Part shown: in pieces, positions 1-5,030 of the stretch | How the letters are laid out: each line of letters begins with the position of its first letter | Numbering within the stretch: the first letter of the stretch is position 1 | DNA from: M3007 sp964392655 | GTDB taxonomy: Bacteria > Bacteroidota > Bacteroidia > Chitinophagales > Saprospiraceae | Reading direction: 5' to 3' | NCBI GenBank assembly: GCA_964392655.1 | Contig: CAYMQY010000202.1 | Coordinates: 1-8,320 of the forward strand | DNA: 8,320 bases | Position numbers and translations under genes: made by a program | Notes under the pieces: generated by a model | The model's database searches: none | Seen by the model: only the letters and a program-made list of their open reading frames with translations | Told to the model about the DNA's origin: nothing

Positions 1-128
1 CTCACGGTTGCGGCCTCAACGGGCGCCCCGGCAGCGTCGTTCAATGTTCCTGTGATGGTGACGGTTTGACAAAAGACAGGCAGGGAAAAGCAGCCCGCCA
101 AGAGAGCGAGAAGGGTGCGTTGTTTCAT
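1..128 (-). CDS. N-terminus of an exported protein with a carboxypeptidase-regulatory-like domain (probable TonB-dependent receptor or outer-membrane barrel), truncated by the window edge
   Basis: Only 42 codons are present, starting at the ATG complementary to 126-128 and running off the left edge. The protein begins MKQRTLLALLAGCFSLPVFC, a signal peptide with a short basic n-region and a hydrophobic core, and Gln21 follows a plausible signal peptidase I site (VFC|Q). An LAGC motif at residues 10-13 could instead be a lipobox, but the hydrophobic stretch before it is short. After the signal comes a T-I-T-G-T-L-N-D-x-x-G-x-P-V-E-x-A-T-V pattern, the first strands of the carboxypeptidase regulatory-like (CarboxypepD_reg-like) fold. 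In Bacteroidota this fold typically opens SusC/RagA-type and other TonB-dependent receptors. The export signal and domain opening are seen directly; the receptor identity is inferred, and a periplasmic or surface protein with the same domain is possible. Confidence 0.7.
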   Translation of the reverse strand, partial: MKQRTLLALLAGCFSLPVFCQTVTITGTLNDAAGAPVEAATV

Positions 129-150
129 GTTTTTATAGCCAGTTAGTCGG

Positions 151-158
151 CAAATGTG
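151..158 (-). promoter_or_regulatory. Weak candidate -7 promoter box for the exported protein at 1-128
   Basis: Read on the minus strand this is CACATTTG, one base off the Bacteroidota -7 consensus TAnnTTTG. It lies 22 nt before the ATG, nearly the same spacing as the perfect box before the DUF4199 gene at 2408-2929. No clear -33 TTG element is visible. The rest of the 144-bp gap (129-272) shows no gene or strong hairpin. Confidence 0.3.
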
Positions 159-272
159 CCACCTGCCCCTGTTCAGGCATTAAAACATGGACAACCGACC
201 TGGCTGAAGAGCCAAAGGGCGGTTTGGAAAGGGCGTTTCGACGAACGTCCGGAATCCGCGCGGTTTCCGCAA

Positions 273-1247
273 CTACGCCAAAATCGTTTCGATTTTTGCC
301 AATTCTTCTGCTTCAAAACGCAGGTTTTCCAGACATTTCAGCGAATCGGCCAACTGGCCCGGACGGCTGGCGCCCACCAGTACGGACGTGACGCGGGCGT
401 CGCGCAGTACCCAGGCGAGGGCCATTTGCGCCAGTGTCTGGCCGCGCGTTTTTGCCAGGTCGTTCAGCGCGCGAATTTGCTGCAGGCGCGCCTCCGTGAG
501 GTCGGTTTCTTTCAAAAATCCGTGCGGTTTTGCTACCCGGGAATCTTCGGGAATACCGTGCAGGTACTTGTCGGTCAGCAGTCCCTGTGCCAGCGGCGAA
601 AACGGGATGCAGCCTGCCCCCTCTTGCTCCAGCACATCAAGCAGGCCGTCTTCGATCCAGCGGTTGAACATAGAGTATTTGGGCTGATGGATCAGGCAGG
701 GCGTACCGAGCGCGCGCAGGATGCGGCAAGCCTCGGCAGTTTGCTCCGGGGAATAGTTGGAAATGCCCACGTACAGCGCCTTGCCCTGCCGCACCACGTG
801 GTCGAGCGCACCCATGGTTTCTTCCAGCGGCGTATGCGGGTCGGGGCGGTGGCTGTAAAAAATGTCTACGTAGTCCAGCCCCATGCGGCGCAGGCTCTGG
901 TCGAGGCTGGCGACGAGGTATTTGCGGGAACCCCACTCGCCGTAGGGGCCGTCCCACATGCGGTAGCCGGCTTTGGTGGAAATGATGAGTTCATCGCGGT
1001 GGTCGCGGAAGTCGGTGCGCATGAAACGCCCGAAATTCTCCTCCGCAGAGCCGGGTGGCGGGCCGTAGTTGTTGGCCAGATCGAAGTGTGTGATGCCGGC
1101 ATCGAAGGCGAGGCGCAGGATGTCGCGGCAGTTTTCCTGCACATCCACGTGGCCGAAGTTGTGCCACAGGCCGAGCGACACGGCGGGCAGGTGCAGACCG
1201 CTGCGGCCACAGCGGCGGTAGGGCATTTTTTCGTAGCGATTGTTCAT
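273..1247 (-). CDS. yghZ: Aldo/keto reductase, L-glyceraldehyde 3-phosphate reductase type (YghZ/Gpr, AKR14 group)
   Basis: This 324-residue protein is an NADPH-dependent aldo/keto reductase with a TIM-barrel fold, cytoplasmic, expected to reduce small aldehydes. E. coli YghZ reduces L-glyceraldehyde 3-phosphate and detoxifies methylglyoxal. Family-specific blocks are very well kept: SLGLWHNFGHV near residues 24-34, HFDLANNYGPPPGSAEENFG at 54-73, ISTKAGY near 89-95, the YSH block near 131-133, GKALYVGISNYS and TPLAQGLLT-like FSPLAQGLLT. The catalytic tetrad is intact as Asp56, Tyr61, Lys92 and His133, and the C-terminal VLVGASRPGQL segment matches the cofactor-binding site. The ATG at 1245-1247 is chosen because NRYEKMPYR aligns with the E. 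coli N-terminus; a longer frame starting at 1286 would begin inside a repeat. The protein ends slightly earlier than E. coli YghZ (346 residues). It is 149 bp from the hydrolase gene upstream, and no clear promoter is visible there, so read-through is possible. The family assignment is strong; the physiological substrate is inferred. Confidence 0.93.
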   Translation of the reverse strand: MNNRYEKMPYRRCGRSGLHLPAVSLGLWHNFGHVDVQENCRDILRLAFDAGITHFDLANNYGPPPGSAEENFGRFMRTDFRDHRDELIISTKAGYRMWDGPYGEWGSRKYLVASLDQSLRRMGLDYVDIFYSHRPDPHTPLEETMGALDHVVRQGKALYVGISNYSPEQTAEACRILRALGTPCLIHQPKYSMFNRWIEDGLLDVLEQEGAGCIPFSPLAQGLLTDKYLHGIPEDSRVAKPHGFLKETDLTEARLQQIRALNDLAKTRGQTLAQMALAWVLRDARVTSVLVGASRPGQLADSLKCLENLRFEAEELAKIETILA

Positions 1248-1270
1248 GGTGGTGCCGCAGGATGGTGGTG

Positions 1271-1382
1271 TCTCGCAGGGCTGCACCCTGCGTTGACGAA
1301 GATCGCCCTTTCAGGGCTATTGTGTGTCTCGCAGGGCTGCACCCTGCGTTGACGAAGATCGCCCTTTCAGGGCTATTGTGTG
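1271..1382. repeat. Perfect tandem duplication of a 56-bp REP-like unit with two hairpins per unit
   Basis: Copies at 1271-1326 and 1327-1382 are identical over all 56 bp. Each holds two inverted repeats: a 7-bp stem CGCAGGG/CCCTGCG with a 5-nt loop (1274-1292 in copy 1, 1330-1348 in copy 2) and a 5-bp stem GCCCT/AGGGC with a 3-nt loop (1305-1317 and 1361-1373). No T-run follows, so a classical intrinsic terminator is unlikely. The unit sits between two same-strand genes, 14 nt past the hydrolase stop. It resembles the hairpin-bearing dispersed intergenic repeats common in Bacteroidota genomes; that wider family membership is from memory and cannot be tested here. Confidence 0.85.
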
Positions 1383-1396
1383 ATTCGTTCCCGGCC

Positions 1397-2401
1397 CTAA
1401 AACCTCCCTTCCAGAAATGCCTGCACATCGGCTGCCGATGCTGCTCCGCTTTCTTCCTGGGGCCAGTGGCCGGTGTTCTGGTAAATTTTGAGCAGGGCTT
1501 TGCGGATTTTTCGGTGAAACTCGTAGGCGTATTCGGGCGAGATGCGTGTGTCTTCGGCGCCCCACAGGATAAGCGTGGGGGTCGTGATTTCCTCGATAAT
1601 GTCCACCGGCGGCCGGTTTTCGCTCACGGACGCGCGGTCGGTAAACGCCCGGCGGTTTCCAGGGCGACGTAGCAGGTCGTGGTGTTGCTGCACAAGGGCG
1701 TCGGTCACTTTCGAATCGTCGGCGTACATATTTTCCAGCATCAGCCGGATGGCAAAGCGGGGGGTTATTTTCCAGAGGAGTCCGTTCAGCACAGGGGTAC
1801 GGGCGATGAAACTGACGATCGGTTCGTTTTTTTCTTCAAAACCCGGTGCGTCGAGCAGGATCAGTTTGCGCAGGCGCTCGGGGTGCTCGGTGGCATAAAA
1901 CCAGGCGATCTGGGCGCCAAGGCCGTTGCCGGCCAGGTGGAATCGCCGCACGTTGATGGCCCGGGTAAACGCGTCGAGGAAGTTCGCGTACATGAATGCA
2001 CTGTAACTTCCTTGCGGGTGCGGGCCGGTGAGTCCGAAGCCGGGCAGGTCGAGACTGATGACCTGATAGCGCCGGGAAAGCGAATCGGTCCAGGCAGCCC
2101 AGGTGTGCAGCGAGTTGTTGGCGTCGTGCAGCAGCACGATGGGTTCGCCTTTGCCGGCAATGCGGTAGTGCACCGTTATGCCCTCCACTTCCACGAATCG
2201 GGACTCGGGGTAACTGTACTTCAGGGCCAGTTCGTGTACCGGCAGGTCGGCGTGCCAGTTGAAATACAGCCAGCCGGCAAACACGATCAATGCCGACCAG
2301 CGCAGCAGGCGGGAAAGGCGGATTTTGCCGATCCACTGGCGCAGGCCCGGCTTTGGCGGCTGCGGGGCGGGTTGTACCGGTTGGCTTGTTTGTTCTTCCA
2401 T
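1397..2401 (-). CDS. Membrane-anchored alpha/beta-hydrolase-fold protein with the catalytic serine replaced by glycine
   Basis: The 334-residue protein has a Pro/Gln-rich N-terminus, basic residues at 21-34, one hydrophobic segment at about 33-49, then an alpha/beta-hydrolase fold from about residue 68 to the end. The positive-inside rule puts the fold in the periplasm. The core landmarks are clear: VHYRIAGKGEPIVLLH (78-92), LDLPGFGLT (118-125), the nucleophile elbow region HLAGNGLGAQIAW (155-167), LILWGAEDTRISPE (277-290) and GHWPQEE (311-317). The acid Asp284 and base His312 are present, but the elbow reads G-N-G-L-G, so Gly160 (codon GGC at 1922-1924) stands where the nucleophilic Ser of GNSLG belongs. 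The usual HG oxyanion motif reads H92-D93. Classical Ser-hydrolase chemistry should therefore be lost; it may be a pseudoenzyme or use other chemistry. The gene starts 6 nt after the DUF4199 stop, so the two are almost certainly co-transcribed. Fold is certain; function unknown. Confidence 0.88.
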   Translation of the reverse strand: MEEQTSQPVQPAPQPPKPGLRQWIGKIRLSRLLRWSALIVFAGWLYFNWHADLPVHELALKYSYPESRFVEVEGITVHYRIAGKGEPIVLLHDANNSLHTWAAWTDSLSRRYQVISLDLPGFGLTGPHPQGSYSAFMYANFLDAFTRAINVRRFHLAGNGLGAQIAWFYATEHPERLRKLILLDAPGFEEKNEPIVSFIARTPVLNGLLWKITPRFAIRLMLENMYADDSKVTDALVQQHHDLLRRPGNRRAFTDRASVSENRPPVDIIEEITTPTLILWGAEDTRISPEYAYEFHRKIRKALLKIYQNTGHWPQEESGAASAADVQAFLEGRF

Positions 2402-2407
2402 GGGTGT

Positions 2408-2929
2408 TCAGTCCGACGAACGAAGGGTGGCGGCTATACCCGCCGACAGGGCAAATCCGCCGAGGGCGCCCATCGCCATCCGGGTAATAACAGGCCCGAG
2501 CGGCTGTACAGGATTTTCGAGGGCTTTATCCAGTTCCATCAGGCCTTCCCGGATCTGGCTGGCTTGTTGCGGATCGCCCACGCCGGCATCCAGCATACTT
2601 TGGTAGGTTTGTTTTTCGGCTAGCAATTCCATGCGCACGAGGTCGAGGTCGTACAGGTGCAGGCCGTAGTAAAACATCCAGTAGAACAGGTTGATGAGGA
2701 CAAAAACGGCAAACGGCGTGCGCAGGATTTGTCGGAAATCGCGCGACTTGCCGTTCAGATCGCAGTCCGTTTTGGCAGCCCGGTACATGAAGGTCAGGTA
2801 AAAAATCATGGAGGACCACTGCAGCCAGGGGTTGAGGAAGGTTTCCTTGCCCACCGAGTACAACAGCGCAAAGTAAAACACCACTACGACCCCGCCGAGC
2901 ACCCCGTTCTGGAGGATGTTATTTTTCAT
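2408..2929 (-). CDS. DUF4199-type small integral membrane protein
   Basis: A 173-residue protein with four likely membrane segments at about 9-26, 34-51, 72-90 and 146-167. A charged loop (about 97-139, rich in Glu, Gln and Leu, probably helical) lies between segments 3 and 4. This layout, including the long hydrophilic insert before the last helix and the Gly-rich final segment, fits DUF4199, a Bacteroidota inner-membrane family of unknown function. The frame stays open to 3091, but the ATG at 2927-2929 is preferred: it opens directly onto the first membrane helix and lies 20 nt after a perfect TAnnTTTG box. The extra upstream residues would be encoded by a repeat hairpin. It is the first gene of a unit with the hydrolase-fold protein, 6 nt downstream. 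A second, diverged DUF4199 gene lies at 3791-4354. Confidence 0.8.
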   Translation of the reverse strand: MKNNILQNGVLGGVVVVFYFALLYSVGKETFLNPWLQWSSMIFYLTFMYRAAKTDCDLNGKSRDFRQILRTPFAVFVLINLFYWMFYYGLHLYDLDLVRMELLAEKQTYQSMLDAGVGDPQQASQIREGLMELDKALENPVQPLGPVITRMAMGALGGFALSAGIAATLRSSD

Positions 2930-2949
2930 AAAACGAATTTCTGTACCGG

Positions 2950-2957
2950 CAAAAGTA
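2950..2957 (-). promoter_or_regulatory. Bacteroidota -7 box for the DUF4199/hydrolase unit
   Basis: On the minus strand this reads TACTTTTG, a perfect match to TAnnTTTG, ending 20 nt before the ATG at 2929. It implies a short leader of roughly a dozen bases. No good -33 TTG is seen at the usual spacing. It supports the chosen start codon. Confidence 0.6.
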
Positions 2958-2987
2958 GGGCACAGGCGCCATTCGGCGGCGAAATCC

Positions 2988-3015
2988 TTTTTTGTCATTT
3001 CGTAGAAATCCGTCC
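2988..3015. repeat. Dispersed 28-bp hairpin repeat, copy A
   Basis: This stretch (six T, then GTCATTTCGTAGAAATC and CGTCC) matches 8263-8290 at 24 of 28 positions. It contains a 5-bp stem ATTTC/GAAAT with loop GTA (2997-3009). In the other copy the stem is ATTCC/GGAAT, so one base pair changed on both sides. Similarity continues more weakly to about 3021. It lies between the divergent DUF4199 and acetyltransferase genes and overlaps the left arm of the larger inverted repeat at 3009-3062. Confidence 0.7.
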
Positions 3016-3062
3016 GCGCTTCAGGCGGGGAAAGCACAGGCCCCGCCCATAGCGCGGACGGA
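3009..3062. repeat. Nested GC-rich inverted repeat (large hairpin)
   Basis: The outer arms TCCGTCCGCGCT (3009-3020) and AGCGCGGACGGA (3051-3062) are a perfect 12-bp inverted repeat. Inside, GGCGGGG (3024-3030) pairs with CCCCGCC (3041-3047), leaving 3-nt internal loops and a 10-nt loop. A 54-nt near-continuous hairpin results. It is about 50 bp upstream of the DUF4199 promoter box and about 110 bp upstream of the acetyltransferase start. With no T-run and divergent genes on both sides it is not an obvious terminator; a REP/MITE-like element is the simplest reading. The rest of 2930-3169 holds only an A/T tract near 3100-3110 and no gene. Confidence 0.75.
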
Positions 3063-3169
3063 CTGTTTCCAGGGACAAAGGGCAACCGCAATGATCCGGA
3101 AAAAATTTTTCGGGCACACTTCGCCGATCAAAACCCGGAAGTTTGTGTTCTTTCGGCAAAAAAACGACC

Positions 3170-3679
3170 ATGTCCGCCACACTTTCCCTGCGCCCCATCC
3201 GCCCCGAAGACAACCCGGCAGTAGCCCGCATTATCCGCACGGTAATGACCGAATACGGCGCCGTCGGGCCTGGGTATTCCATCGAAGACCCGGAGGTGGA
3301 TGCCATGTTCGAGACATACGACCATCCGCGTGCACTCTTTCTGGTACTGGAAAACAACAAAGGTGAACCGGTCGGCTGCGGTGGCATTGCCCCCCTCGCC
3401 GGTGGCGATGCCGATACCTGCGAACTGAAAAAAATGTATTTCCTGCCCGAAGCCCGTGGCCAGGGTATGGGCCGCCAATTGGTGGAAACGCTGGAGGCCG
3501 CCGCCCGCCAACGCGGTTTCAGGTACATGTACCTCGAAACCATAGCCGCCATGCAGGAGGCCAATCACCTGTACCGGCGGTTGAATTTCGACCCACTGCC
3601 CGGTGCAATGGGCAATACCGGGCACTCGGCGTGCGGGCTGTTTTACGGAAAGCTGTTAGCGATGAGTGATGAACGATGA
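3170..3679 (+). CDS. GNAT family N-acetyltransferase
   Basis: A 169-residue, single-domain GNAT acetyltransferase, transferring an acetyl group from acetyl-CoA to an unidentified amine; cytoplasmic. The N-terminal LRPIRPEDN (residues 7-15) is the usual first strand and turn. The CELKKMYFLPEARGQGMG block (84-101) is beta4 plus motif A, with the R/Q-x-x-G-x-G acetyl-CoA pyrophosphate loop at R96-G-Q-G-M-G101. ANHLYRRLNF (131-140) is motif B with its Tyr. The start at 3170 is preferred over an in-frame ATG at 3143 because LRPIRPEDN then sits at the normal distance from the N-terminus. The last residues (MSDER) and the stop are encoded by the ATGAGTGATGAAC repeat that fills the downstream spacer, so the original C-terminus may have been altered. 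It is the only plus-strand gene here and has no operon partner. Family is certain; substrate unknown. Confidence 0.9.
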   Translation: MSATLSLRPIRPEDNPAVARIIRTVMTEYGAVGPGYSIEDPEVDAMFETYDHPRALFLVLENNKGEPVGCGGIAPLAGGDADTCELKKMYFLPEARGQGMGRQLVETLEAAARQRGFRYMYLETIAAMQEANHLYRRLNFDPLPGAMGNTGHSACGLFYGKLLAMSDER

Positions 3680-3790
3680 GTGATGAGTGATGAGTGATGA
3701 ACTATGAGTGATGAGTTTCGTAGCATACTCATCGCTCATAGTTCATCACTCATAGTTCATCACTCATCACTCATAGTTCATCGCTCATCA
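3661..3790. repeat. ATGAGTGATGAAC-type short repeats in inverted orientation between convergent genes
   Basis: From 3661 to 3716 the sequence is built from ATGAGTG and ATGAACT/G words; from 3727 to 3790 it is built from the reverse complements (ACTCATC, AGTTCATC). A 10-nt unrelated loop (3717-3726) separates the halves. The cluster covers the last codons and the stop of the acetyltransferase and reaches exactly to the stop codon of the opposite DUF4199 gene. Similar low-complexity words recur in intergenic spacers of many Bacteroidota genomes (recalled, not tested here). Confidence 0.85.
3690..3753. terminator. Long hairpin between convergent genes, possible bidirectional transcription stop
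   Basis: Arms 3690-3716 and 3727-3753 pair at 26 of 27 positions around a 10-nt loop. The only exception (3709 with 3734) is a G-U wobble in plus-strand RNA. Its place between converging genes suggests it blocks read-through in both directions. It lacks a T-run on either side, so it is not a textbook Rho-independent terminator. Confidence 0.4.
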
Positions 3791-4354
3791 CTAAAACTGG
3801 GCGGGCGGGTTTTTCTTGCCGATGGCGGCGGATATGAGGCCGCCGATCAGGCCGTTGAAAACGACGCCGATCACGCCGTTTTTCACAGCAGTACCAATGG
3901 ATGCTGCATCGTCAAAGCCTTTCAGAGCTTCTCCCATGGCATCTTCCGGAATATTTTCGCCCCACTGCTCCAGAAACTGTTCCTTGAGCCGCGTAATGTA
4001 CTCGGGATCAATGATCGTGATCAGGATGTAGTTCCAGATGCTGTACAGCAAAATACTGATAGCGATTGCCAACCCACCGATCACAAAAGCACGCCCGAAA
4101 GCCATGTAGCCGCCATCCAGCGTGCGCTGGTTTTGAATGGCCAGTACGCCGGTACCGACCGCGATACCCAGCGTGACCAAAAAAGCGACAATTCCCGCTA
4201 CGATGGACATCATGTTCATATCCATGACATACGTCGCGAGCGAAAAGAAAATGAGCGCCACACCACCGTACAAGCCGAATTTCAGCACATTGTTCCAAAA
4301 CGGCGGAGGAGGGGTGGCAGAGAGGTCAGGGGTAGGTGCATCCAGATTTTCCAT
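3791..4354 (-). CDS. DUF4199-type integral membrane protein, second family member
   Basis: A 187-residue protein with a Pro-rich N-terminal tail (1-19), four likely membrane segments at about 22-43, 48-72, 88-114 and 156-178, and a charged loop at 117-152. The central GGYMAFGRAFVIGG segment (81-94) before the third helix and the AVKNGVIG...GLIGGLISAAIGKK final helix are typical of DUF4199. A C-terminal KKNPPAQF tail follows. The start at 4354 lies 37 nt after a perfect TAnnTTTG box. It follows the phosphoesterase gene by 47 bp on the same strand, so it may also receive read-through from the propeller-phosphoesterase unit. Compared with the DUF4199 protein at 2408-2929 it shares the layout but little obvious sequence. 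Function unknown. Confidence 0.85.
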   Translation of the reverse strand: MENLDAPTPDLSATPPPPFWNNVLKFGLYGGVALIFFSLATYVMDMNMMSIVAGIVAFLVTLGIAVGTGVLAIQNQRTLDGGYMAFGRAFVIGGLAIAISILLYSIWNYILITIIDPEYITRLKEQFLEQWGENIPEDAMGEALKGFDDAASIGTAVKNGVIGVVFNGLIGGLISAAIGKKNPPAQF

Positions 4355-4368
4355 AACAAAACAGGTTT

Positions 4369-4384
4369 AGTTTAACAGTTTAAC
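4369..4384. repeat. Tandem 8-bp direct repeat AGTTTAAC x2 in a promoter region
   Basis: AGTTTAAC occurs at 4369-4376 and again at 4377-4384, between the -7 box at 4392-4399 and the DUF4199 start at 4354, so inside the expected leader or start-site region. A regulator site is possible but unsupported by anything else. Confidence 0.35.
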
Positions 4385-4391
4385 GAATGGC

Positions 4392-4399
4392 CAAATGTA
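4392..4399 (-). promoter_or_regulatory. Bacteroidota -7 box for the DUF4199 gene at 3791-4354
   Basis: Read on the minus strand this is TACATTTG, a perfect TAnnTTTG match, 37 nt before the ATG at 4354 and directly after the phosphoesterase stop codon (4402-4404). No clear -33 element at the normal spacing. Confidence 0.55.
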
Positions 4400-4401
4400 C
4401 G

Positions 4402-5028
4402 TCAACTCTCCCATAAAACAGGCGGATTGACGGGTTTGTAGCGCACGTCCACCGAAGCGGCGTTGATGAACAGGGTGCCGTTGCGCTCCAGTTGCCCGTA
4501 ACCCTCGTGAATGTGGCCGAACACATGCACCTGGGGCCGGATTTCCTCGATTCGGTGCAGCAAGTCGCGGCAACCCACGGGCCGCGGATCGCGCAGCACC
4601 TCGTCGAGAATACCGTAGGGCGGCCCGTGGGTAATGAGCACCTCGGTGCCGGGCGGGATGGCCTCCCAGTACGGACGGATGTCGGCGCCGCGGTGACGAT
4701 TGAACGCCCAGTCGAAAAACCAGGGCGTGATGGGACTTCCCCACAGGCGCAAGCCTTCAATTTCGACACCGCTGTTTTCCAAATACAGCACCGATTCCGG
4801 CAGCAAAGCCCGGAAAACACCCGGTTCGCGCTCGGCCAGAAAGTCGTGGTTGCCGGCCACAAGCACTTTGTAGCGGTGCGGCTGTGCCTCAAACCAGCCC
4901 AGAAAAGCCGACACTTCGGGCAAGGTTCCGCGCATGGAAAAATCCCCGGCATGCACCAGCACATCACCCGCAGGCACGTTAATTTGTTCGTGCAGGGCGT
5001 GTGTATCGGAGATGAAGACGAATTTCAT
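4402..5028 (-). CDS. Calcineurin-like metallophosphoesterase, MPPED1/MPPED2 (239AB/239FB)-like
   Basis: A 208-residue single-domain protein with the complete dinuclear-metal site of the calcineurin-like phosphoesterases: D8-T-H10 (ISDTH), G28-D29 (HAGDF), G59-N-H61-D (AGNHD), H134 (ITHGPP) and G-H172-I-H174-E-G-Y-G. The GSPITPWFFDWAFNRHRG block near 97-114 is characteristic of the MPPED subgroup. Mammalian MPPED2 carries Gly in place of a metal-site His; here both His of GHIH are kept, so an active phosphodiesterase is expected. The natural substrate is unknown. The ATG at 5026-5028 is chosen over a GTG at 5037 because MKFVFISDTH is the normal opening and the GTG would overlap the upstream gene. 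It starts 2 nt after the stop of the secreted beta-propeller gene, implying co-transcription and likely translational coupling, although the propeller is exported while this protein has no signal peptide and should be cytoplasmic. Confidence 0.92.
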   Translation of the reverse strand: MKFVFISDTHALHEQINVPAGDVLVHAGDFSMRGTLPEVSAFLGWFEAQPHRYKVLVAGNHDFLAEREPGVFRALLPESVLYLENSGVEIEGLRLWGSPITPWFFDWAFNRHRGADIRPYWEAIPPGTEVLITHGPPYGILDEVLRDPRPVGCRDLLHRIEEIRPQVHVFGHIHEGYGQLERNGTLFINAASVDVRYKPVNPPVLWES

Positions 5029-5030
5029 AG

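Noticed and set aside
231..250. Inverted repeat GGGCGTT/AACGTCC as a terminator for the aldo/keto reductase
   Set aside because: In the minus-strand transcript one pair becomes an A-C mismatch and no U-run follows.
156..1352. A 398-codon plus-strand open frame opposite the aldo/keto reductase
   Set aside because: It is the antisense shadow of a gene with an intact YghZ-type active site, and it ends inside the 56-bp repeat.
1271..1382. CRISPR-like array
   Set aside because: Only two directly adjoining identical units with no unique spacers; it is a tandem duplication.
2930..3091. N-terminal extension of the DUF4199 protein to a start at 3091
   Set aside because: The extra 54 residues would be encoded by the hairpin repeats, and the extended frame would contain the perfect -7 box; the ATG at 2929 fits the promoter spacing and the membrane topology.
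3096..3114. CCGGAAAAAATTTTTCGGG as a terminator
   Set aside because: The GC part of the stem is only about 3 bp with an unpaired base, and no gene ends just upstream on either strand; more likely an A/T tract in the acetyltransferase upstream region.
3138..3145. Possible -7 box GAAGTTTG for the acetyltransferase
   Set aside because: It lacks the leading T of TAnnTTTG and has no -33 partner; too weak to list as a feature.
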